In this document: in pieces, positions 1 through 6,668 of the stretch
Numbering within the stretch: the first letter of the stretch is position 1
Layout of the letters: each line of letters begins with the position of its first letter
Source: Draconibacterium orientale
GTDB taxonomy: Bacteria > Bacteroidota > Bacteroidia > Bacteroidales > UBA1556
DNA: 13,655 bases
Direction: 5' to 3'
Assembly (NCBI GenBank): GCA_022736595.1
Contig: DZDC01000063.1
Coordinates: 1 to 13,655, forward strand
Notes under the pieces: model-generated
The model's input: the letters and a program-made list of their open reading frames with translations, nothing else
Told to the model about the DNA's origin: nothing
The model's database searches: none
Made by a program: the position numbers and the translations under genes

Positions 1-2000
1 CCATTTTCAGTTCCGAAAAATACTTCGCCACTTTCATGCTCAATGGCAATGCTATAAATATTGTTGCTCAACAAAGGACTATTGGACCGATCGAAATGGT
101 GGACCAAGGTTGCGCCATTCTCTGACATCAGAAAGACTCCGGAATTACGGGTTCCAAACCATTTGCGATTGGCCCCGTCGATAACCACTGCGGTAACTAC
201 TTCCGATTCAAGTAAATACTGCGTAATTCCATCCTGCTCCACGTAGATTTGCTGAGCATCGTAATTGTAACCCGAAAACACATTTTCAGGGCTGTAAATC
301 ACCGCAACTCCTTTATCGGTTCCAATCCAAATACCACCTTCTTTGTCTTTGGCTATGGAATTAACGCCCATACTGGGCAAATGACCTTGATTTACCGCTG
401 AGGTAATCTTTGTTTTGTGGTCGTCGGCAGTATTATCCGGCGTTCCATTGTCGTCATACACCAAAATGCCGCCGCCACGGGCAATCACCACCCATTTTTG
501 TCCCCAATCGTCGATGAGCAATCCATTCAAAGGTTGATCGGTTACATAGGGCGAAAGATTAAACGATTTCCAAGTGCCATTGGGTTTGCGATAACTTAAC
601 CCATAAGGATTAAATCCGTTGGCTACCCAAAGGTTCTTTTCATCATCCATGCACAACCCTCCTACCGCTAAAAAACCAGGGTAAAAAGTAGAATTAGACA
701 AGCTGCTGTTGGTGGTATTATAAATCGTGTTCACCTGATAATTCTTGAGGCGAATGAGCCCTTTTCCCCATGAACTTACATACACTTCGCTGGCATCGAA
801 CGGACTGGTGTAAACGTAAACCACATCGCTTATGGTATCGAAAACATCGGTATTAGAAGCATTATAGCTCGACCATTTTTGGTCTGAGAAATGATAAATT
901 CCCTTATTGACGTAGGCGGCATCCCAATTGGTTTGTACGCCGCCCGAAGCGACCCAAATCCCCCCGTTGGAAGAAGTGATGGAAAATGAATTTTTGAAGG
1001 CGGGTCCATTAGGCATACAGAATTGATATTGCCATTGAACCTTGCTTTTTACCAAACCTTCCTTTTTATCAGCGATCCAAGCCCAACCTTTTGCATCGAA
1101 ACTAACATCTGCTGGCATGGGGCCTTTGTCGCCATAGGTATAAGCTAAAAAGCTCGACTGCATATTGTTATAAAAGTATTTAAACGAGTATTCCGAAACA
1201 AATAATAGGGTATCGCCATAGGTTTTTATTTGGTGCAAGGGTTCATTACCCAATTCGGTAAAAGGTTGCCACTGTCCATTTTGCTTAACCATCATTGTGT
1301 CGGTTCCATAAGTTACTCCAGGAATATTGGCATAAATTCCTGAGCTGTGCACTGCCACATCATTATAAGTTGCAGTAGGCTTGGGCAAGGTATTATCGCG
1401 ATGCCACGAATTGAAATCGTTGAGGTTGCCTGCATCGAAATTGGCACTGTAAAGGCCTGCGCTGGTAGCGGCGATGATGGACGTATCGGTGAAAACAGTT
1501 TCATAAATACTAAGGATTTTACTTCCAGAACCCATTTGGTAGGTTTCTTTAATTTCCTTGCGAATGGGATCGAGCACCACAATCCCAAAATCGCAGCTGA
1601 GGTAAGCCAATTGTTGGTGAAAACTAATTCTGTTGATTCGCTTGCTCCCAACCATCGATTTTCGTTTGATATCGCTGATGTTATAGATTTGATTGTCATG
1701 GATTAAATCGATATTGGCATTTTCGTAGGCCACCACAAGATAACCACTTTGCTCATCAAAATTGATGGCCGTAATATTTACTTCCGAAAGACCATTGATG
1801 GTATTCAATCTTTTAAGCTGGTCGTCGGCGGCATCGTAATAAAATAAGCTAGAAGGTGTTGCGCAAAATATCTTATCTTTTGCGGCAGCCACAGCAAGGG
1901 TTTGAGAATAGGGAAGATGGTCGCGCCATTGCTGCAATGCAATTTGAGCCAAAAGCCCTTGAACCAAAAACAGAGCTATAAAAAGGATGCTGAACTTCAT
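1..2000 (-). CDS. porZ: PorZ-like T9SS component, two beta-propellers (3' end cut by window edge)
   Basis: The reading frame runs open from the ATG at 2000 to the left window edge, giving 666 codons with no stop, so the C-terminus is missing. A signal peptide is visible (MKFSILFIALFLVQGLLAQ), followed by the QWRDHLPYSQ opening that I recognise from PorZ proteins. The rest is repeated propeller blades with motifs such as GIVVLDP, GLYSANF, GGIWIGTDKGVAVIY, KWFGTRNSGVFLM and EVFFGTENG, which general annotation would call two-component regulator propeller repeats. In the family, PorZ is a surface protein of the type IX secretion system. With PorU it helps attach exported proteins to anionic lipopolysaccharide after their C-terminal signal is removed. 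The missing part should hold the last blades and PorZ's own C-terminal domain. A hybrid two-component sensor is a less likely alternative: the N-terminus fits PorZ and no transmembrane helix or kinase is seen. The gene lies 179 bases downstream of the MFS gene and is probably transcribed separately. Confidence 0.85.
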   Translation of the reverse strand, partial: MKFSILFIALFLVQGLLAQIALQQWRDHLPYSQTLAVAAAKDKIFCATPSSLFYYDAADDQLKRLNTINGLSEVNITAINFDEQSGYLVVAYENANIDLIHDNQIYNISDIKRKSMVGSKRINRISFHQQLAYLSCDFGIVVLDPIRKEIKETYQMGSGSKILSIYETVFTDTSIIAATSAGLYSANFDAGNLNDFNSWHRDNTLPKPTATYNDVAVHSSGIYANIPGVTYGTDTMMVKQNGQWQPFTELGNEPLHQIKTYGDTLLFVSEYSFKYFYNNMQSSFLAYTYGDKGPMPADVSFDAKGWAWIADKKEGLVKSKVQWQYQFCMPNGPAFKNSFSITSSNGGIWVASGGVQTNWDAAYVNKGIYHFSDQKWSSYNASNTDVFDTISDVVYVYTSPFDASEVYVSSWGKGLIRLKNYQVNTIYNTTNSSLSNSTFYPGFLAVGGLCMDDEKNLWVANGFNPYGLSYRKPNGTWKSFNLSPYVTDQPLNGLLIDDWGQKWVVIARGGGILVYDDNGTPDNTADDHKTKITSAVNQGHLPSMGVNSIAKDKEGGIWIGTDKGVAVIYSPENVFSGYNYDAQQIYVEQDGITQYLLESEVVTAVVIDGANRKWFGTRNSGVFLMSENGATLVHHFDRSNSPLLSNNIYSIAIEHESGEVFFGTEN

Positions 2001-2179
2001 TCCGGATATTGTTAATTTTACCTATGATTTTTCGATTTTCCAAAATGCAAACAATTCAAAAACGAGGGATACATTCAGGATAGTTTAAAAAACAAGAGAA
2101 TTCCTAAAATATTGTAAGCTGGCAAAAATTGTTTTGTTTTGAAGTCCCCATTCCGAATTTCTTACTTGTTTTTAAAGTT

Positions 2180-3484
2180 TTAGGCTTTTCTCTTCAAATC
2201 CAATTTATCTTTCACAAACAGTACACTTATAGCCCCCAATGCCATGAATAAACCCGCCATTATTAGCGAATTAAGGGGATTATTATTAAGTACATGCTGT
2301 AAAATTATACCTCCAAATACTCCGTTCACAATCTGTGGAATGGTGATGGACATATTAAAAATGCCCATGAAAATACCCATTTGTTTGGGGGGAATACTGT
2401 TGGCAAGGATGGCATAAGGCATGGCCAAGATGGAAGCCCAAGCGATACCAATTCCCAGCATCGGGAGGATCAGCATTACAGGGTCTTTAATGATAAAAAA
2501 TGAGAAAAATGCCACGGCACCAAAGGCAAGTGCTATGCTGTGGGTTATTCGACGACCAAATTTTCGTGCTATTAAAGGCAAGAAAAGTGCCACCAAGGCA
2601 GAAACTCCATTGTACACTCCAAAAAGAATTCCAACCCATCGACCTGCTTCTTTGTACAGCTCACTATTGGGATCGATGGTTCCATAGAAATGTTGGGCTA
2701 CTGCTGGAGCGGTATAAACCCACATACTAAAAAGGGCAAACCAGCTAAAAAACTGAACCAAAAGCAATTGAATCATCACTTTAGGAATTTTAAATTTAGC
2801 CTTTGGTTCATTCTTTTGCTCCTCTTGCTGATAAAATTCGGGGGGATATTCTTTGGTAGAAACAATGGAAATGATAATGGTGGTCATCAGAACCATAGCA
2901 CCAATATAAAATGACCAGGTAACATCTTTGCTCACATATCCGCCCACAGAAATACCACTAACTCCAAAAATATTGTGCAAAATCCAAGGCAGGGTTGACC
3001 CAATTACAGCCCCTATTCCAATGAGCAAAGTTTGCGTGCTAAAGCCTAAAGTATGTTGCTCATCGGGAAGTTTATCGGCCACCAGAGCTCTGAAGGGTTC
3101 CATACTGATGTTCATGCTGGCATCCATTATCATCAGCATTCCACCTCCAATAAGTAAGGGGCTCATCGATCCTGCCAAATGTGGAGCGTTGGGCATCATT
3201 ATCAATGCGATGCTGGTGAGTATGGCTCCCGCCAAAAAGTACGGACGACGACGGCCAAACTTTGTCCAAGTGCGATCGCTGTAATATCCAATGATGGGTT
3301 GAACCACCATACCTGTAATGGGGGCCACCAACCAAAACCAATTCAAATGATGAACATCGGCTCCAAAAGTTTGTAAAATGGTGGAAGCATTGGCATTCTG
3401 TAAGGCAAATCCAAACTGGATTCCTAAAAAACCCATGCTCATATTCACAATTTCCCAGAATTTTAAGTGCACTTTCTTTTGCAT
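2180..3484 (-). CDS. MFS sugar transporter, GPH/SLC45-like (probable maltose/maltooligosaccharide importer)
   Basis: This 434-residue protein is hydrophobic throughout, with about twelve membrane segments and no cleavable signal, so it belongs in the inner membrane. The loop between helices 2 and 3 carries an MFS signature at residues 66-82 (GYYSDRTWTKFGRRRPY). The preceding QP and the R-rich end resemble sucrose/maltose carriers of the SLC45/GPH group. A second, weaker copy (RKFGRR) appears in the C-terminal half, as expected from the internal duplication of MFS proteins. Related carriers in Bacteroidota starch loci are usually annotated as maltose transporters. Placement directly behind a secreted alpha-amylase, and divergent from a SusCD pair, supports uptake of maltose or short maltodextrins from periplasm to cytoplasm. 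The gene starts with ATG at 3484, 216 bases downstream of the amylase stop, so it may be a distal operon gene or have its own promoter. I found no exact consensus promoter in that gap. Substrate is inferred from context only. Confidence 0.8.
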   Translation of the reverse strand: MQKKVHLKFWEIVNMSMGFLGIQFGFALQNANASTILQTFGADVHHLNWFWLVAPITGMVVQPIIGYYSDRTWTKFGRRRPYFLAGAILTSIALIMMPNAPHLAGSMSPLLIGGGMLMIMDASMNISMEPFRALVADKLPDEQHTLGFSTQTLLIGIGAVIGSTLPWILHNIFGVSGISVGGYVSKDVTWSFYIGAMVLMTTIIISIVSTKEYPPEFYQQEEQKNEPKAKFKIPKVMIQLLLVQFFSWFALFSMWVYTAPAVAQHFYGTIDPNSELYKEAGRWVGILFGVYNGVSALVALFLPLIARKFGRRITHSIALAFGAVAFFSFFIIKDPVMLILPMLGIGIAWASILAMPYAILANSIPPKQMGIFMGIFNMSITIPQIVNGVFGGIILQHVLNNNPLNSLIMAGLFMALGAISVLFVKDKLDLKRKA

Positions 3485-3607
3485 TTTGTAGGTTGATTTT
3501 ATTGATGTATAATTTTATAAGGCTCTAACCATAGAAAAAGATGTGAAAAAACTCAGCAAACCTCTTATTCCAAATCAAGATTGTCGAATTCTACTTAATA
3601 ATATAAC

Positions 3608-3658
3608 ACAACAGCGATTCTAAACGCTTCAATTTCAAATTCTTAATTTAGCTGTTGT
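3608..3658. repeat. Inverted repeat in the gap between amylase and transporter genes
   Basis: ACAACAGC at 3608-3615 and GCTGTTGT at 3651-3658 are perfect 8-base inverted copies separated by 35 bases. Inside them, TAAA and TTTA can pair further if a five-base bulge is allowed. It lies within the 216-base gap (3485-3700), which otherwise holds only AT-rich sequence and a run of seven T on the transcribed (minus) strand just after the amylase stop. The repeat could be an mRNA hairpin that limits read-through or protects the amylase transcript end, or a regulator site for the transporter gene. There is no U-tract directly after it, so it is not a classic terminator. Confidence 0.3.
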
Positions 3659-3700
3659 AATTAACCAAAAAAACGTCCTAAAGTAAATTTTAATTTGATG

Positions 3701-6538
3701 TTACAGCACCACAATTTTTCGCATCTCATGTAAATCTCCAGAGATCATTTCCACAAAGTAAATCCCAGATTTCATTTGCAGACTTTTTTGATCCAAGTTA
3801 ATCACCCGAGCTCCAGAACCTTCCAATGTAAATTGCTGAATCAGTTTACCTTCCATATTTACCACTTTAATTTGAGCTTCTGAAGGTGTATTGATAAAAA
3901 TGCTCAGGTTCGAGGCTGAAGGATTGGGAAATACCTGCAAACTTCCTTCGATGGTCAACTTATTTTTATCCACGGGCAAAGCTACAATTTCGAGCTGAGG
4001 AATATCTTGCTTTTTGGTAGTAAGCACGTGATACTCCCCTGCATAAAGCTCCATTTCGTAGTTTAAATTTTCCACCAAAATGCTATCGCCAGTGAAGTAA
4101 TCGTACCAATATCCGTTTTGAGGAAAACTCAAAGGATGCAACGTACTCACCACATCGTAGTTGCCCACCACCACCACACTCATGGAGGCTTCTTCAAGGG
4201 TCATATACTTGGGAGTTCCGATGAATTTCAAATCAAAATTTGAGGTATTGAAAGTGGCAGGATTTTTTGCTCTCAATTGGTTCAAAGCAGCGTAAACCCT
4301 ATAATTATTGCGCCGATCAACATCTTCAAAATACTCCCAATGCAAGGGCTTTTCACCCGTACGACCGTTATAATCGATGTTTACATCGTATCCCAATTCG
4401 CCAAATTGCCAAATCATCTTTGGGCCGGGCACGGTTAGAAAATGAACTGCATTGAGGCTGGCTCGTTGCATAAATACTTCTTTTTCTTTAATGTTATAGC
4501 TGCCACTGCCACTGCCCCATTGCGCACATTTATACATGGTACGTTCTTCGTCGTGGCTTTCCATATAACCCACTAAATTAGGTTGACTCCAGCCTCTATT
4601 GAGGTAGCTGATGGAAGAAAAATCTGATTTCGTGCCTGTATTATATCCCATTGCACCTTCACCATAGGCATAATTCAAATTGCCCCACAGCATCATGCCT
4701 CGATTCGACAGTTCCTTTTCTTCTGAATTATCGGCAAAGTGCTCCAAAATCACATAGGCGTTGGAATTTACAGCCCAAATGGTATCAGAATAGCGTGTCC
4801 ACGTTTGAATACGATCGGCATCGTAATTTCCCCAAGCAGCCACATTGCCCAAGGTGTTTTTCTGTGTAAATCCTTTGCTCAAATCAAATCGAAAGCCATC
4901 CACTTTATACTCTTGCAGCCAAAAACGCAGAATATTACTGATGTATTTGATAGTGCTGCTACTTTGGTGGTTCATATCGAAGCCCACATTGTAATCGTGT
5001 TTGGCGGTCATATTAAAAAAGGGACTGTTGGCCGAAGGGCGATTGTTGACCTTGTCCCACCACAACATTACATAAGGTGAGGTACCAAAACTATGGTTGT
5101 AAACCACATCTAAAATCACCGCCATTCCACGTGCATGACAACTGTCAATCAACGCCTTAAGATCGTGTGCATGGCCATAATATTTATCCACAGCAAAGTA
5201 GTAATTGGGATTGTAACCCCAGCTGCTGTTGCCCTCAAACTCATTAACAGGCATCAATTCAATGGCATTAATGCCCATATTTTGAAGGTAATCCAAACTA
5301 TCGATTACAGTTTTAAAATTATGCTTTGCTGAGAAATCGCGCACCAAAAGCTCGTAAATCATCAAATCCTGTTTTTCGGGCAATGCATAAGTATTATGAT
5401 TCCAGGTGTAAATGCTGGCATTGGTTTGCAAAACACTTGCTATGCCAGATGTTTTACCTGAAGGATAAGCCAACATATTAGGATAAGTGGAAGAAGTGAT
5501 GTAGGAATCGTTCCAAGGATCGCTCACCTTATGGCAATATGGATCGCCAATGCGAATTTCGCCATCCACAAAATATTGAAAAATGTATTCTTTTTGAGCA
5601 ATCAAACCGTCAATGCGAATCCAATAATACAGGTGGTCAGGGGTTACATTCATTTGAAAAGTGGAATCCACCTCCCACTGATTAAAGTCGCCAAGTACAT
5701 AAACAAATTGGTGAGAAGGCGCAAAAAGGCAAAGATAAACACTGGTATCGTTGATGGGGTGAATGCCTTCGGTAAGTCCGACGGGCAAAGGAAGTTCAGT
5801 ATTTGGCTTGCGCACAAAGTAGTAGAAACTATCGGCCACCGAATTTCCTAAGGTATCTTGAGCCTTAGCCATAATCCACGATTTGCCTAATGAAGTAACG
5901 GTTATGAAATCCGTCAAGATATTGCCGCTATCGGCTTTTACCATTTGCTGATTATGAAATATAAAAATACTATCGGCTCCGGTAGCCACCACATTCACGG
6001 GAATGGTATCGTTCATTTCAGCAAAATAAATTCCACCCGTGGGTTTATTCAAACTCAAGTTGAGCCCATCCTCATAAACATTCCAATAAATATCGCCATT
6101 TTCACTGGTTTTACCCTCCAAATACGAGCTATTTACTTGCACGCCGCTTCGAAAAACAAAGGACATTTTCTCAATTTTTTCACCCGCTGGCACTCCATAA
6201 TAAGCTCTAATATTGGGTGATAGGGTCAATGAATAGAGATTAGCACTGAGGCGGGTGAGCTTGGTGGCCGGCACATTTACTCCCCAACCCGTTTTCACGT
6301 ATTTCCAATCGCTAAGCGAAGTGCTGAGATTGGTGATTACTCCTGTATGCGCATAAACATCGCCCGAGTAATCGGCCAAGGCGGCATTTCCTTCTTCTGC
6401 ATTAAAATAAATTATAACCGACTGATTATCTTGAGGAAATAATGGATCAGAGCTGATGAGTTGCGCTTGTAATGGCGCACAAAAAGTCACTTGAAGTAGT
6501 AACAAAAAAAATAAAAAATAATATTGATAATTTAACAC
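3701..6538 (-). CDS. Secreted GH13 alpha-amylase with T9SS C-terminal sorting domain
   Basis: This enzyme hydrolyses alpha-1,4 bonds in starch or maltodextrin outside the cell. Numbered from the GTG at 6538 (945 residues), it shows a signal peptide ending LQA-Q at 25-26, beta-rich modules at about 28-132 and 160-243, and a CBM48-like N-terminal domain at about 259-334 (YVLGDFNQW). The GH13 barrel lies at about 385-770, followed by a beta domain and a T9SS sorting domain at about 866-945 that opens with VFPNP and ends KIVVL. All four GH13 signatures are present: DVVYNH (477-482), GFRFD with nucleophile Asp552, VILEHF with acid/base Glu599, and ESHDEER with Asp663. No in-frame ATG precedes the signal peptide. 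The frame extends to a TTG at 6592, but that start would give an over-long 44-residue leader, so GTG is preferred. The gene is transcribed away from susC. Exact specificity (amylase, pullulanase or neopullulanase) cannot be read from the sequence. Confidence 0.9.
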   Translation of the reverse strand: MLNYQYYFLFFLLLLQVTFCAPLQAQLISSDPLFPQDNQSVIIYFNAEEGNAALADYSGDVYAHTGVITNLSTSLSDWKYVKTGWGVNVPATKLTRLSANLYSLTLSPNIRAYYGVPAGEKIEKMSFVFRSGVQVNSSYLEGKTSENGDIYWNVYEDGLNLSLNKPTGGIYFAEMNDTIPVNVVATGADSIFIFHNQQMVKADSGNILTDFITVTSLGKSWIMAKAQDTLGNSVADSFYYFVRKPNTELPLPVGLTEGIHPINDTSVYLCLFAPSHQFVYVLGDFNQWEVDSTFQMNVTPDHLYYWIRIDGLIAQKEYIFQYFVDGEIRIGDPYCHKVSDPWNDSYITSSTYPNMLAYPSGKTSGIASVLQTNASIYTWNHNTYALPEKQDLMIYELLVRDFSAKHNFKTVIDSLDYLQNMGINAIELMPVNEFEGNSSWGYNPNYYFAVDKYYGHAHDLKALIDSCHARGMAVILDVVYNHSFGTSPYVMLWWDKVNNRPSANSPFFNMTAKHDYNVGFDMNHQSSSTIKYISNILRFWLQEYKVDGFRFDLSKGFTQKNTLGNVAAWGNYDADRIQTWTRYSDTIWAVNSNAYVILEHFADNSEEKELSNRGMMLWGNLNYAYGEGAMGYNTGTKSDFSSISYLNRGWSQPNLVGYMESHDEERTMYKCAQWGSGSGSYNIKEKEVFMQRASLNAVHFLTVPGPKMIWQFGELGYDVNIDYNGRTGEKPLHWEYFEDVDRRNNYRVYAALNQLRAKNPATFNTSNFDLKFIGTPKYMTLEEASMSVVVVGNYDVVSTLHPLSFPQNGYWYDYFTGDSILVENLNYEMELYAGEYHVLTTKKQDIPQLEIVALPVDKNKLTIEGSLQVFPNPSASNLSIFINTPSEAQIKVVNMEGKLIQQFTLEGSGARVINLDQKSLQMKSGIYFVEMISGDLHEMRKIVVL

Positions 6539-6542
6539 GATG

Positions 6543-6570
6543 TTGAATATAAAAAATAAGTATAAATTTG
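6543..6570 (+). promoter_or_regulatory. Predicted Bacteroidota promoter for the susCDE-like operon
   Basis: TTG at 6543-6545, a 17-base spacer and TAAATTTG at 6563-6570 match the Bacteroidota consensus of TTG, 17-23 bases, TAnnTTTG with no mismatch. Transcription would start near 6576, leaving a leader of roughly 90 bases before the susC ATG at 6669. The -33 part lies only a few bases upstream of the divergent amylase start. The call rests on the consensus match and position only. Confidence 0.5.
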
Positions 6571-6589
6571 CATCCTTAAAATCAGAATG

Positions 6590-6597
6590 CAAAAATA
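6590..6597 (-). promoter_or_regulatory. Possible -7 element for the amylase gene
   Basis: Read on the minus strand, 6597-6590 is TATTTTTG, an exact fit to TAnnTTTG and, like the susC element, followed by CAT. No TTG is found 17-23 bases upstream, so the promoter would be weak or activator-dependent. Transcription would start near 6583, about 45 bases before the GTG start at 6538 and inside or downstream of the alternative TTG start at 6592, which would exclude that start. Confidence 0.3.
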
Positions 6598-6668
6598 GTT
6601 TTTTTCTTTAACTAGGCTTGGTTTGCATTTTTCAGTGTAAAATTACCGAACAACAAAATTAAGTTTTT

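Noticed and set aside
61..599. Short plus-strand open frames near the left edge
   Set aside because: They are antisense to the propeller-coding porZ sequence and show no start context or protein character of their own.
1313..1706. Overlapping open frames on both strands inside the left-hand gene
   Set aside because: They lie inside the continuous porZ frame on the minus strand, which has a signal peptide and recognisable family sequence. The alternative translations resemble no protein family.
1..2000. Hybrid two-component system sensor regulating the starch locus
   Set aside because: Propeller repeats alone suggested this, but the N-terminus and the order of motifs match PorZ, and no transmembrane helix, kinase or DNA-binding domain is visible.
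2001..2179. Terminator or consensus promoter in the gap before porZ
   Set aside because: I found no GC-rich hairpin with a U-tract and no exact TAnnTTTG with an upstream TTG. Only near matches are present.
3485..3700. A small gene or RNA gene in the gap between the amylase and transporter genes
   Set aside because: There is no open frame with a plausible start and no tRNA-like fold. Only the inverted repeat at 3608-3658 and AT-rich sequence are visible.
6539..6592. TTG at 6592 as the amylase start
   Set aside because: It would give an over-long leader of 44 residues, and the predicted transcription start lies inside or downstream of it. The GTG at 6538 gives a normal 25-residue signal peptide.
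6621..6631. GTTTGCATTTT here and, on the other strand, at 2042-2052 upstream of porZ, as a shared operator
   Set aside because: An AT-rich 11-mer seen twice is weak evidence. The core TTTGCAT also occurs inside coding sequence (about 1090), and the genes have no obvious common regulation.
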